DNA of 64,000 bases from Sphingomonas jeddahensis (GCF_001981525.1 NZ_MPSB01000002.1:346791-410790); one strand, 5' to 3'. Shown: positions 25,091-34,041, counted from the first letter of the stretch. Notes: generated from the letters alone by a model not told the origin. Made by a program: numbers and translations.

Positions 25091-28000
25091 TGTTTCGCTC
25101 CTGGCATAATCTCGCTTGCAGGCGGCTGAATGACGGGCGGATCGGCGCGCTTGTTCTGCTCCTCGAGAAGTGCAGGCAAGTTGCGGTCGATCAGCCGCTT
25201 CGGATCATAGAAGCTCGCGGCCGAATCAATCAGCCCGCGGAAGGGCGCCTTGATCCGCACGTTGAAGACGAACGGCAGCCTTTGCAGGCGGCGAACGAGT
25301 AAGTTCGACTTGGCGCCTTCGCCCTGGCTGACGCCGGCGAAGCGCACTGCGGTGATCATCTCGCCCGCCAACGGCCCGTTCATCACGATCTGGAGGTTGC
25401 GATAGCGTAGCGAGCGAAGCGCCTGGAAGGCGATGTTGCCCCAGGTGCCAAGATCCTTTTCGGTCAACTCGCCGAGATAAGCGAGGCTCCCGCCGCCCTG
25501 GCGCACCACCAGCCGGCCGTTCTCGATCCGCCCGCCGGATTGATCGAACAGCATCGGCAGTTCGCCGTCGAACACACCTGTCGCATCCAAGTTCTTGAAA
25601 TCGAACTGCTGCAGAAACTGGCGCGCTTCCATGCCATCGACGCGGAATGTCATGCGCCGCTCCTGCGGCGACGCGAAGTCGAGCAGCGTCGGCTCCAACG
25701 CCAGCGTGCCGCCGGCAAATGGCCAACGGCCGCCGTTCACCTTCACGCGCAGATCGCGTAGCAACTGGTAATCGATCCGCCCATCGGTGACGGCGACGCC
25801 GGGGTTGACCTCGGCCACAGTCGCCACCTGATTGGGCGCGGATTCGAGCGCAAGAAGATCGGTGAACCGCACCTCGCCCTTGATGCCCGTCACCGGTCCG
25901 AAAGCGGCGGCAAGATCGGTCCTGTCGGTACCGAAGGTACCGGTGGAGGTAACTCCCTGGGGCGACCAGCCGATGTCCCCCTGCCCCCGGATCGTGCCGC
26001 GAACGTCGGCGATGACGCCGAACGTGAGCCGGGTCAGCTCCTCGGGCTGAAAGCCGTCGCCGAAGGTAATACCGGGGATCGCGAGGTGCGCGGCGCCGGC
26101 GCCGCTGGCGAGCACGTGGCGGATCGTGACATCGGCGACCTTGATGCTCTTGACGGGTTGGTAAAGCGTGCCTTGCGCAGTGATCGTGTTGCCGGCGAGG
26201 CGCAACGACACCTCGCGTGCGGCAAGCGGGTTGAAGCGCGGGCTGTCGGCCGCATCGGCGACCGCCAACGTGCCGCCAAGCGACAGGACACTGTTTGTGA
26301 AGCGCCAGTCGCCGGCAGCGTTCGACAGGAGCAGCGGCACATTGCCGATTTGCGCCGCCCCGCCGTGGAACAAGCCGGCGATAGCGCCGCCAGCGACTCG
26401 CCCGTCGAGCCGCGTGAAGTCGAGTCGCGTTACGCTGCCAATGCGGCCGATGCGTGCAGCGACGTCAGCGAGGGTAAAGCGAGTATTGGCGTGCCGCCAT
26501 TCGACACCGCGGCTGGCGAGCGTGAGCGGCGTGCCGCCGAGCGTGCCATCGAGCCTGAGCCCGGCCACGCGGAGGCCGCCGCCGATTTGCTCGCCGTCAA
26601 GCCGCAGGAGTGCGCCATCGATTGGGCATATCGTTGTCTGCGTCTGGCCCAGCGTGAGACCAGACAGGGTGAGACGGCGGAAGCTGGCGGGCACGCAGGC
26701 GGGATTGACGATCACCCGCCCGCGTTCTGCACGAACCGCGAGCGGCAAGCGGAGCGCCTCCACCGCCCCGCCGGGAAGCGGGCCCGTGAGCGTGGCGGTG
26801 GTGATCAGCCGCAGGTTGCCGGCGGGGGTTGCGGTGAAACGGGCAGGCGTCAGCGTCAGGCTCGCACCACTTGCGGCATAGGGCGCGAGCACCGCCAGGC
26901 CGTTGGCTGGCGCGCCGGCGCGTGGCTGGGCCAGGCTGATGCGGCCGGCGGGAAGGCCGCCGCCGCCGAACCGTAGCGCGCCATCGGCGCGGAAGGCCCC
27001 GGCCTCGCCGAGCACCAGCCCCGCGCCGTCGCCGAAGCTCGCGGTGGCTCCTGATGCGGCCCGCAACGAGAGCTGGCGGACGGTGGCGAGCGGCCGGCCA
27101 GTGACGGTGCCGAGCGCCAGTTCGCCACCGAGATCGAAGCGGGCAGCGGCCTTGGCGAGACCGTCGCCCGTGGCAGCAGCGAGCGGCGCCAGCGGTGTGC
27201 CGGCGGCGCTCGTCCCCAGGCTGACGAGGCGGGCGCGGGAGGCTGGTGTCGCAGCCGCGCCGTGCAGGTCGATCCGGCCTGCGGCGAGCGCGCGGCCCGT
27301 CGCAACGCGCCATGTGCCGGCGAACGCAAGCGTGTCGCCGGTCAGCACGTTGCTCGCCAGCCCGTCGCCACGCAGTTGCGCCTCGCCCTCGGTGCGCGCT
27401 GGCGAGCCGGTGAAGCCGATCTGCCCGCCGAGGCTCGCGAGCCGGACGCCGGCGGCGCTAACGGAGCCGGCGCGTAGTGCGGCCGAGCCCCGCCAGCGAT
27501 CAAGCGCAGCGCTCAACGCCACGTCGACTCGCGCTTCAGGATGCGTGATCCGCGTGTCCCCGCATGTCAGCGCCGCTAGCCGCACCGGCCCCGCAATGCT
27601 GGGCGCGGCTTCCGCCACCGAGAGGTTAAGCAGCGCGGTCGGCGCGCGCGCGACACAATCGCCGAGCTTCAGGTCGCGCGTCACCGCCGCGAGCGTGCCG
27701 CGGAACCCGTCATCGAGCCGCCCGCGCCCGGCCAGGCGCAGGCCGATCACGCCGAGCGGGGTGGTCAGCCGCATGCGGGCGTCGTCCACCGCAAGATCGA
27801 TCGCGGGGAGTGCGAAGGGCTTGCCTGAAGGTGGCGGCAGAAGCCGGTCAAGGGCGCCGAGCGACAGTCTGCCATCGATCAGCGCGCCGCGCAGCCGGAC
27901 TTGGCCGGCACGCACTGCGGTGAGCGCCGGGGCGCCACTGCCAAGCGAGACCCGCGTTTCGACCCAGTCGGCGACGAGATCGGGGTTGGCCGGATCGCCG

Positions 28001-28224
28001 ATGATCACGTTGGTGAGGCGCTGACGCCGGAAGCCGAGGTCCTCGATCGTGTAGCGCGCAGGGACGTTGCTCGCCGCCAGGCTGCGGTCGATGAAGCGGC
28101 TGGCAATCGGGACGCGGGCGAACCAGAGCGCGAGGAGCGCGGCGGCGAGGAGGAGGGTGAGGACGAGCAGCACGCGCGCGATGGTCCGGCGGCGTGTCGA
28201 CTTGTCCTCCTCTACGTCCGTCAC
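25087..28224 (-). CDS. YdbH-like AsmA-family intermembrane transport protein
   Basis: A 1045-residue protein with an N-terminal membrane anchor (IARVLLVLTLLLAAALLALWF) followed by a very long beta-rich repeat-like periplasmic region. The C-terminal part has GVFDGELPMLFDQSGGRIENG and FRGLIDSAASFYDPKRLIDRN, as in YdbH. The E. coli relatives YdbH, TamB and YhdP are redundant bridges that carry phospholipid from the inner to the outer membrane. It is first of three overlapping genes, followed by the ynbE-like and ydbL-like genes. Confidence 0.88.
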   Translation of the reverse strand: MTDVEEDKSTRRRTIARVLLVLTLLLAAALLALWFARVPIASRFIDRSLAASNVPARYTIEDLGFRRQRLTNVIIGDPANPDLVADWVETRVSLGSGAPALTAVRAGQVRLRGALIDGRLSLGALDRLLPPPSGKPFALPAIDLAVDDARMRLTTPLGVIGLRLAGRGRLDDGFRGTLAAVTRDLKLGDCVARAPTALLNLSVAEAAPSIAGPVRLAALTCGDTRITHPEARVDVALSAALDRWRGSAALRAGSVSAAGVRLASLGGQIGFTGSPARTEGEAQLRGDGLASNVLTGDTLAFAGTWRVATGRALAAGRIDLHGAAATPASRARLVSLGTSAAGTPLAPLAAATGDGLAKAAARFDLGGELALGTVTGRPLATVRQLSLRAASGATASFGDGAGLVLGEAGAFRADGALRFGGGGLPAGRISLAQPRAGAPANGLAVLAPYAASGASLTLTPARFTATPAGNLRLITTATLTGPLPGGAVEALRLPLAVRAERGRVIVNPACVPASFRRLTLSGLTLGQTQTTICPIDGALLRLDGEQIGGGLRVAGLRLDGTLGGTPLTLASRGVEWRHANTRFTLADVAARIGRIGSVTRLDFTRLDGRVAGGAIAGLFHGGAAQIGNVPLLLSNAAGDWRFTNSVLSLGGTLAVADAADSPRFNPLAAREVSLRLAGNTITAQGTLYQPVKSIKVADVTIRHVLASGAGAAHLAIPGITFGDGFQPEELTRLTFGVIADVRGTIRGQGDIGWSPQGVTSTGTFGTDRTDLAAAFGPVTGIKGEVRFTDLLALESAPNQVATVAEVNPGVAVTDGRIDYQLLRDLRVKVNGGRWPFAGGTLALEPTLLDFASPQERRMTFRVDGMEARQFLQQFDFKNLDATGVFDGELPMLFDQSGGRIENGRLVVRQGGGSLAYLGELTEKDLGTWGNIAFQALRSLRYRNLQIVMNGPLAGEMITAVRFAGVSQGEGAKSNLLVRRLQRLPFVFNVRIKAPFRGLIDSAASFYDPKRLIDRNLPALLEEQNKRADPPVIQPPASEIMPGAKH

Positions 28225-28458
28225 CTTGCTCCTTCCGCGACGCGCAAGGGCGCTTCTCTACGGCGTGATCGACGCGGTTGGAAGCGGGGGCCGCCGCCGA
28301 TATTGCCTCTGGCGACGTGGGGCGGAGATGACGGAGACGCGTGGCTGGCGTGCGGTACGATCCCTACCTTTCGTCATGTCGGGCTGGTCCCGGGATGGCG
28401 AGGATCTCAGCACACACGCGATTGCGCCCGTCACATCCGCCGCTTAGCCTGGTGCGCC

Positions 28459-29151
28459 ATGGCCGACAGTGACCCCGCCGCCGCTGATAATCACGGGCAT
28501 CGAGCGCGGCTGCGCGAGCGGTTGCTGCGCGGTGGGGACGAGGCGTTGCTCGATCATGAGCTGATCGAATATCTCCTTGCGCTTGCCATCCCGCGGCGCG
28601 ACACCAAGCCCTTGGCCAAGGCGTTGCTGCGCGAATTCGGGGGCATCGGTGGGCTGCTGACCGCGGATGCCGAGGCGCTGATGCGCGTTTCCGGCATGGG
28701 CGAGACCAGCGCGGCGGCAATCAAGATTGCGCGGGCGGCGGCGGTTCGATTGGTGCAGGCGGAGGTCGCGGCGCGGCCGGTTCTGGGCAATTGGCAGGCG
28801 CTGCTGGACTATTTGCGGGCCGATATGGCGCATCATGTGATCGAGCGCGTGCGCGTGTTGCACCTCAATAGCCGGAATATGCTGATCCGCGACGAGGTGA
28901 TGAGCGAGGGGTCGATCGATCAGGCGCAGGTGCATGTGCGCGAGGTGATCCGGCGCGCGATCGACTTGGGGTCGGCGGCGATCATCCTGGTGCACAACCA
29001 TCCGTCCGGCGATCCGTCGCCGAGCCGAGCGGATATCGAGATCACCAAAGCGATCGTTGACGCGGGCAAGGGGCTTGGGATTGCGGTGCACGACCATCTG
29101 ATCGTGGGGACCAGTGGGCATGTGAGCTTGCGGGCGAAGGGATTGATGTGA
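28459..29151 (+). CDS. radC: RadC family (JAB1/MPN) protein
   Basis: A 230-residue protein with an N-terminal helix-hairpin-helix-like region (GIGGLLTADAEALMRVSGMG) and a C-terminal JAMM metallo-isopeptidase-like domain with LVHNHPSGDPSPSRADIE (the HxH...D metal motif) and GIAVHDHLIVG. Its biochemical role is unclear despite the old DNA-repair name. ATG 28459 fits the family start; the open frame continues far upstream but is a shadow of the ydbH-like gene. Confidence 0.9.
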   Translation: MADSDPAAADNHGHRARLRERLLRGGDEALLDHELIEYLLALAIPRRDTKPLAKALLREFGGIGGLLTADAEALMRVSGMGETSAAAIKIARAAAVRLVQAEVAARPVLGNWQALLDYLRADMAHHVIERVRVLHLNSRNMLIRDEVMSEGSIDQAQVHVREVIRRAIDLGSAAIILVHNHPSGDPSPSRADIEITKAIVDAGKGLGIAVHDHLIVGTSGHVSLRAKGLM

Positions 29152-29155
29152 CCCG

Positions 29156-29238
29156 GTCACCCCGGACTTGATCCGGGGTCCCGCTTTACTTGGGCGGCGA
29201 CAAGAAGAAGCGGGATCCCGGGTCAAGCCCGGGATGAC
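29156..29238. repeat. Inverted pair of family A palindromes
   Basis: Two copies (29156-29183 and 29210-29238) of the motif GTCAYCCCGGRCTTGAYCCG lie in opposite orientation, each itself palindromic. The whole can fold into one long stem-loop between radC and the small stress gene on the opposite strand, so it may also act as a two-way terminator. Confidence 0.8.
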
Positions 29239-29244
29239 GAGGGA

Positions 29245-29436
29245 TCAGCGCTGCGCCTTCTTTTCGGCGTCTTCTTCGGCCGCGGTCTTGGGCTCGGACA
29301 TCTGCGGCGGTTCGGAGGTGATCATCGAGCCTTCGAGCGCGAGGTCGAGCTTGGCGTCTTCGTCGAGCGGGTTGCCGTCTGCATCGGTCTTGGCGAGCGG
29401 ATCGGTTTGGGCGGGGTTGAGCGGGGGGTTGGACAT
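29245..29436 (-). CDS. Small acidic hypothetical protein, probably a general-stress gene
   Basis: A 63-residue hydrophilic protein, probably disordered, that is Pro-rich at the N-terminus (MSNPPLNPAQTDPLAKTD) and Ala/Glu/Lys-rich at the end. It has no membrane segment or known domain. AAAGGAGA lies upstream of the ATG. A perfect GGAAC-N17-CGTT promoter sits 22 bp upstream (29458-29483), which argues that it is a real gene under the alphaproteobacterial general stress sigma factor EcfG. Confidence 0.75.
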   Translation of the reverse strand: MSNPPLNPAQTDPLAKTDADGNPLDEDAKLDLALEGSMITSEPPQMSEPKTAAEEDAEKKAQR

Positions 29437-29457
29437 AATCGTCTCCTTTCCGCGATC

Positions 29458-29483
29458 AACGGCCGGGGCATCGCGCCCGTTCC
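29458..29483 (-). promoter_or_regulatory. EcfG-type general-stress promoter
   Basis: On the minus strand GGAAC (29483-29479) is followed after exactly 17 bases by CGTT (29461-29458), the consensus of EcfG-dependent promoters in alphaproteobacteria. It lies 22 bp upstream of the ATG at 29436. Confidence 0.7.
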
Positions 29484-29488
29484 GCCGC

Positions 29489-31408
29489 TCATTTGGCGTG
29501 GTAGAAGTCGTACACCTGCTGCGCGACGCCGGCGCTGACGCCGGGCGCCTTCTGCAAATCCGCGAGGCTGGCGTTTCGCACCGCGCGGCCGGTGCCGAAG
29601 TGCATCAGCAGCGCCTTCTTGCGCGCAGGGCCAATGCCGGGGACTTCGTCGAGCGGGCTCGCACCCATCGCCTTGGCGCGCTTCTCGCGGTGCGCGCCGA
29701 TGACGAAGCGGTGGACCTCGTCGCGCAGACGCTGGAGGTAGAAGAGGACCGGTGAATTGACCGGCAGCGTCAGCTCGCGCCCGTCCATCAGGTGGAACAC
29801 CTCGCGCCCCTCGCGGCCGTGGTGCGGACCCTTGGCGACGCCGACCAGGCACACGTCCTCGATGCCGAGATCCTCCAGCACCGCCTTGGCCGCGTTGAGC
29901 TGCCCGCGCCCACCGTCGAGCAGGACGAGATCGGGCCAGGTGTCCCCGTCGCGGTCGGGATCCTCCTCGAGCGCGCGGGCGAACCGGCGGGTGAGGACTT
30001 CGCGCATCATTGCGAAATCGTCATCGGTCGCCGCCTGCTTGATGTTGAACTTGCGATACTGGCCCTTGCGGAAGCCCTCCGGCCCCGCGACGACCATCGC
30101 GCCGACCGCATTGGTACCCTGGATGTGGCTGTTGTCGTAGATCTCGATTCGCTGCGGCGGTTCGGCAAGATCGAACAGATCGGCGACTTCGCGGTTGAGC
30201 TTGGCCTGTGTCGTGCTCTCCGCCAGGCGGCGCTCGAGCGCTTCCTTGGCGTTGCGGCAGGCCTGCTCCATCAGCCGCTTGCGGGTGCCGCGCTGGGGGA
30301 CTTCGATGGCGACCTTGCGGCCGGCCTGGGTGGTCAGCGCTTCCGCCAAGACCTCGACGTCGGGCAACGCGCGGTCGACCAGCACGGTGCGCGCGGGCGG
30401 CACTTCCTCGTAGAATTGCATCAGGAAGAGCGTCAGCACTTCCTCCTCGCTCACCTCTGCGGTGTGCGCGGGAAAGAAATCACGGTGGCCCCAATTCTGT
30501 CCACCGCGGATGAAGAAGGCCTGGATGCCGATCACGCCTTCATGGCTGGCAAGCGCGAAGATATCCGCGTCCCCCACCCCTTCGGCGTTGATGAATTGCG
30601 TGCCCTGGATAAAGGTGAGCGCGCGGAGGCGATCGCGGATCACTGCGGCGAGCTCGAAATCCATGTTCTCGCTCGCGGCCTGCATCTGCGCGCCGAGCTT
30701 GGCCTGAACGTCGGTGGTCTTGCCGGCGAGGAACTTCTTCGAATCGGCGATCAGCTCGTCATAGCCGGCCTTGTCGATGCGGCCGACGCAGGGCGCCGAG
30801 CAGCGCTTGATCTGGTACAGCAGGCACGGGCGGTCGCGCGTCTTGAAGAAGCCATCGGTGCAGCTGCGGAGCAGGAACAGTTTCTGGAGCGCGTTAAGCG
30901 TGTTGTTGACGCTGCCGGCGCTGGCGAAGGGACCGTAATAATCGCCCTTGGCGCGCCGCGCGCCGCGATGCTTCTGGATGCGCGGGAAATCATGGTCGGC
31001 GCGCAAGAGGATGAAGGGGAAGCTCTTATCGTCGCGCAGGAGGACGTTGTACGGTGGGCGGTAGCGCTTGATCAGCTGCGCTTCGAGCAGCAGCGCTTCG
31101 GCCTCGTTGTTGGTGGTGACGATCGTCATCGAGCGGGTCTGCGACACCATGCGCTGCAGCCGCTTCGTCAGGTTCTTGAACTGCGTGTAGTTGCTGACGC
31201 GGCTTTTCAGCGCGCGCGCCTTGCCGACGTAAAGGACATCGCCTTTGGCATCGTGCATCCGGTACACGCCGGGCTTCAATGGCAGCGTGCGCACGACGTT
31301 GCGGATCGCGGCGACGCCCGCCTCGAGATCAGGCGTGTCGCTGCCGCGGATCGCAAACGTGGCCTTTTCTTCGTTGAACCGGTCGGGGGGGCCGTAGGAA
31401 CCTTGCAT
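29489..31408 (-). CDS. uvrC: Excinuclease ABC subunit UvrC
   Basis: A 639-residue nuclease of nucleotide excision repair. It has an N-terminal GIY-YIG domain (GVYRMHDAKGDVLYVGKAR), a UVR domain (about 230-265), a C-terminal RNase H-like endonuclease domain (RIEIYDNSHIQGTNAVGAMVV, later LVLLDGGRGQL) and a tandem helix-hairpin-helix end (LDEVPGIGPARKKALL). With UvrA and UvrB it makes both incisions around damage. It is a single gene here. Confidence 0.96.
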   Translation of the reverse strand: MQGSYGPPDRFNEEKATFAIRGSDTPDLEAGVAAIRNVVRTLPLKPGVYRMHDAKGDVLYVGKARALKSRVSNYTQFKNLTKRLQRMVSQTRSMTIVTTNNEAEALLLEAQLIKRYRPPYNVLLRDDKSFPFILLRADHDFPRIQKHRGARRAKGDYYGPFASAGSVNNTLNALQKLFLLRSCTDGFFKTRDRPCLLYQIKRCSAPCVGRIDKAGYDELIADSKKFLAGKTTDVQAKLGAQMQAASENMDFELAAVIRDRLRALTFIQGTQFINAEGVGDADIFALASHEGVIGIQAFFIRGGQNWGHRDFFPAHTAEVSEEEVLTLFLMQFYEEVPPARTVLVDRALPDVEVLAEALTTQAGRKVAIEVPQRGTRKRLMEQACRNAKEALERRLAESTTQAKLNREVADLFDLAEPPQRIEIYDNSHIQGTNAVGAMVVAGPEGFRKGQYRKFNIKQAATDDDFAMMREVLTRRFARALEEDPDRDGDTWPDLVLLDGGRGQLNAAKAVLEDLGIEDVCLVGVAKGPHHGREGREVFHLMDGRELTLPVNSPVLFYLQRLRDEVHRFVIGAHREKRAKAMGASPLDEVPGIGPARKKALLMHFGTGRAVRNASLADLQKAPGVSAGVAQQVYDFYHAK

Positions 31409-31458
31409 CGTGCGCGCGATCTAGGGGGGAAGCGGCTGTTTTTGAACCTCCTTCCCCT

Positions 31459-31540
31459 CCGTTCGTCCCGAGCGAAGTCGAGGGACAGCCGCAGACGACT
31501 CGCTTGTGACACGTCCCTCGACTTCGCTCGGGACGAACGG
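31459..31540. repeat. Inverted pair of CCGTTCGTCCCGAGCGAAGT-type repeats
   Basis: CCGTTCGTCCCGAGCGAAGT (continuing CGAGGGAC, 31459-31486) and its reverse complement (31513-31540) are separated by 26 bp and match perfectly, so they can form a 28-bp stem. The sequence is related to, but distinct from, the family B CCGTTCGGGCTGAGCTTGTC repeats. Confidence 0.85.
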
Positions 31541-31571
31541 GATAGGGCTCGGCACGAACGGAGGGTGCGCG

Positions 31572-31597
31572 GGAACGCTCGGCGTCTAGTGCGTGTT
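31572..31597 (+). promoter_or_regulatory. Possible EcfG-type promoter, imperfect
   Basis: GGAAC (31572-31576), 17 bases, then TGTT (31594-31597): one mismatch to the CGTT of the -10 element. The ATG of the next gene is only 8 bp after it, which would give a nearly leaderless mRNA, so this call is weak. Confidence 0.3.
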
Positions 31598-31605
31598 GAG
31601 CGGGG

Positions 31606-31950
31606 ATGACCAAGAAACGCGACAGTCGCGGCCGCTACAAGGCCGATCACAGCCAGCGCAACGTCGTCATCGGGGCCGCCACTGCGGTAGGCGCGATTGC
31701 GACCGGGCTGGCGAGCGCGATCCACTTCGGGCTGTTCGACCGGTTCTTCGCGCCGCAGGACGGGCATCGCGTGCCGGATCTGGAGGGCGATACGCATCCG
31801 GGGCCGAACGACCGCACGGTGGAGCATTTCCGCCCCGATCCGACCGCGCCGGTTTCCGCGGCGGATCGTGAGGCGCTGCGCCCGGCGACCGGGCCGGCGC
31901 CGGGGTTTGCGGCGAACCGCGGTGATTTGCGGAGCGAGCCTTCGGTTTGA
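31606..31950 (+). CDS. Hypothetical protein with one membrane segment
   Basis: A 114-residue protein with a basic N-terminus (MTKKRDSRGRYKADHSQR), a moderately hydrophobic segment (NVVIGAATAVGAIATGLASAIHFGLF) and a Pro/Asp-rich tail. It has no recognised family. GCGGGG precedes the ATG. It sits between two inverted repeat pairs and may have a general-stress promoter. Confidence 0.55.
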   Translation: MTKKRDSRGRYKADHSQRNVVIGAATAVGAIATGLASAIHFGLFDRFFAPQDGHRVPDLEGDTHPGPNDRTVEHFRPDPTAPVSAADREALRPATGPAPGFAANRGDLRSEPSV

Positions 31951-31971
31951 GGTCGCGCGCCTGATCTACAT

Positions 31972-32066
31972 CCGTTCGGGCTGAGCTTGTCGAAGCCCTG
32001 CCCTTCCTTCTTGCCAACGCGCGCGTGGGGAGGAAGGCAGCCCCTCGACAAGCTCAGGGCGAACGG
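31972..32066. repeat. Inverted pair of family B repeats
   Basis: CCGTTCGGGCTGAGCTTGTC (GAAG) at 31972-31995 faces its near-complement at 32043-32066 across about 47 bp. It lies in the convergent gap between the small membrane protein gene and the amidohydrolase gene. Confidence 0.8.
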
Positions 32067-32077
32067 AGAGGTCGGTC

Positions 32078-33874
32078 CTACTTAGCCGGTGTCTTTACGC
32101 CGCCGTTGCGGTCGAAGACCTTTTCGCCGCCGATCCAGGTCTGCTCGACCTTCATGCTGCGCAGCGTTGCGGGGTCAGCGGCCAGCGGATCGCCCGTGAC
32201 GATGATGAAATCGGCTTTCTGCCCCGGCGCGAGATTGCCGAACTTGCCTTCCGCAAAGCCGGCATAGGCCGCGCCGCCGGTGAACGCCCACCATGCCTGT
32301 TCGCGAGTCACCGCTTCCTCCGGGCGCCAGCCGCCGGGCGGCTGCCCCTGCGCGTCCTGACGCGTGAAGGCCGCTGCCCAGCCGGCCCACGGATCGGGCC
32401 GCTCGACCGGGAAGTCCGAGCCGAAGGCGAGCTTGCCGCCGTTCGCCAGCACCGACTTCCACGCATAAGCGCCGGCGAGCCGCTGCGGGCCGAGCCGCGC
32501 CTCCGCCATGGTGCGGTCGCCGGTCTGGTGCGTCGGCTGCATCGAGGCGATCGTGCCGAACTTGCCGAAGCTCTTGAGGTCGGCGGGATCGATCACCTGC
32601 GCATGCTCGATCCGCCACCGGCGATCGCCGGTGTAGGTTTCGCTGAGCACCTGGATCGCGTCGAGGACCTGACTGTTCGCCTTGTCGCCGATGGCGTGGA
32701 CGGCGAGCTGGAAATTGTCCATCGCGGCGCGGCTCATCTGGTTCTGCAGCTGGGTGTCGGAAAGGAAGCTGAGCCCCCGCTCGCCCGGCGCATCGGCATA
32801 GGGCGCCTTGAGCGACGCGCCGCGCGATCCAAGTGCGCCGTCGAGGTAGATCTTCACCCCGCCCATGCGCAGGCGATCGTCGTAGAGCCACGGCGTGGGC
32901 CCCTTGCCGCCGATGCGGCTGGCGGTTTCCACCCCCGCGGCATAGGACATGATCCGGACGCGCAGGCCGCCGATGTCGGCCATGCGGCGGTAGCTCATCC
33001 ACTCGTCAAGCGTGGTGCCCATGTCGGCAACCGCGGTGATGCCGTTGGACAGCAAGGCCTGCTGCGCCTGGAGGAAGGCGGCGTCGCGCTCCTTGGGGAG
33101 CGGCTGCGGCACGGCGCGCTCGACCAGCGCCTTGGCGGCATCGACGAACACGCCGGCGGGCGCGCCGCCCGGCGCCTTCTCGATACGGCCACCAGCGGGC
33201 GACGCGGTGCTGGCGGTAACGTTCGCCTCCCGCATCGCGATGCTGTTGGCCCAACCGGCGTGGCCGTCGGCGCGCTCGAGCCAGATGGCGTGGCCGCCGG
33301 AGACGTCCGCCAGATCGGCTGCGGTGGGGAAGCGGCCCAACCCCCAGGCCTCCTGGTTCCAGCCGCGGCCGGTGATCCAATGCCGCTCGGGGTTGGCGGC
33401 GATGTAGGCGGCGATACGCGATTTCGCCTCGTCGAGCGACTTGGCCGTCGACAGATCGAGCGACAGCGCGCCGAAGCCCAGCGCGGTGACATGGCCGTGG
33501 GCGTCGATGAAGCCGGGCAGCAACGTCTTGCCACCCATGTCGATGCGCCAGTCGTAAAGCGGCTTGCCGGCGTTCTTCTTCAGCTGCTTGCGGCTTAGCT
33601 TGGGGGGGTCCTCGTTCGGCGGGACGAGGCGGGTGACCTTGCCAGCGGCGTCGATCAGCACAGCCTTGAAGCGGATCACGCGGCCGTCGGCAGTAGGGGC
33701 GAGGCCATTGACGTTGTCGACGATGCCGTCGGCGAGCGCGGGGGTGGCGGTAAGGGCAGTCAGGGCGAGCGCGAGGGCTTTCCACCAGCGTCCGTCACCC
33801 CGGACTTGATCCGGGGTCCAACCGTCCGCGCGCGCTGTCTTGACGATGACACGCCTACGCCTCCCATCCGTCAT
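32078..33874 (-). CDS. Exported amidohydrolase family protein (YtcJ-like)
   Basis: A metal-dependent amidohydrolase of the amidohydrolase-3 group, about 598 residues with the start used here. It has the metal-binding LLPGFIDAHGHV, then LAVHAIGDKANSQVLDAI, WRIEHAQVIDPAD and LAFGSDFPVERPDP, which supply the conserved His and Asp ligands. A signal-like stretch (WWKALALALTALTATPALA) lies just before the mature protein, so it is probably periplasmic. The substrate is unknown. The start is uncertain: the codons before the signal stretch come from a family A repeat, and ATG 33874 is the first in-frame ATG, itself within another repeat. The frame is open to 34087. Confidence 0.82.
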   Translation of the reverse strand: MTDGRRRRVIVKTARADGWTPDQVRGDGRWWKALALALTALTATPALADGIVDNVNGLAPTADGRVIRFKAVLIDAAGKVTRLVPPNEDPPKLSRKQLKKNAGKPLYDWRIDMGGKTLLPGFIDAHGHVTALGFGALSLDLSTAKSLDEAKSRIAAYIAANPERHWITGRGWNQEAWGLGRFPTAADLADVSGGHAIWLERADGHAGWANSIAMREANVTASTASPAGGRIEKAPGGAPAGVFVDAAKALVERAVPQPLPKERDAAFLQAQQALLSNGITAVADMGTTLDEWMSYRRMADIGGLRVRIMSYAAGVETASRIGGKGPTPWLYDDRLRMGGVKIYLDGALGSRGASLKAPYADAPGERGLSFLSDTQLQNQMSRAAMDNFQLAVHAIGDKANSQVLDAIQVLSETYTGDRRWRIEHAQVIDPADLKSFGKFGTIASMQPTHQTGDRTMAEARLGPQRLAGAYAWKSVLANGGKLAFGSDFPVERPDPWAGWAAAFTRQDAQGQPPGGWRPEEAVTREQAWWAFTGGAAYAGFAEGKFGNLAPGQKADFIIVTGDPLAADPATLRSMKVEQTWIGGEKVFDRNGGVKTPAK

Positions 33875-34041
33875 GCCGGCCTCGTGCCGGCATCCACCCG
33901 TCCGCGAACTCCAGGGGTGTTGGATGTGCGGGCCGGTGGATGCCGGCACTTCGGCCGGCATGACGGTGGTGGTGAGGGTTTCGAGCATCTTAGGCGTCAG
34001 CGCCTGCGGAGCCTTGGATCCCGGCTTCAGGCCGGGATGAC
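33794..34041. repeat. Array of four family A palindromes
   Basis: Four palindromic units lie within 250 bp: 33794-33820 (CCGGACTTGATCCGG core), 33870-33897 (TGCCGGCCTCGTGCCGGCA core), 33936-33964 (GCCGGCACTTCGGCCGGC core) and 34016-34041 (CCCGGCTTCAGGCCGGG core). They alternate in orientation and overlap the 5' end of the amidohydrolase frame. Confidence 0.85.

Noticed and set aside
29792..31609. 605-codon plus-strand ORF opposite uvrC
   Set aside because: It is a shadow frame; uvrC on the minus strand has all expected domains.
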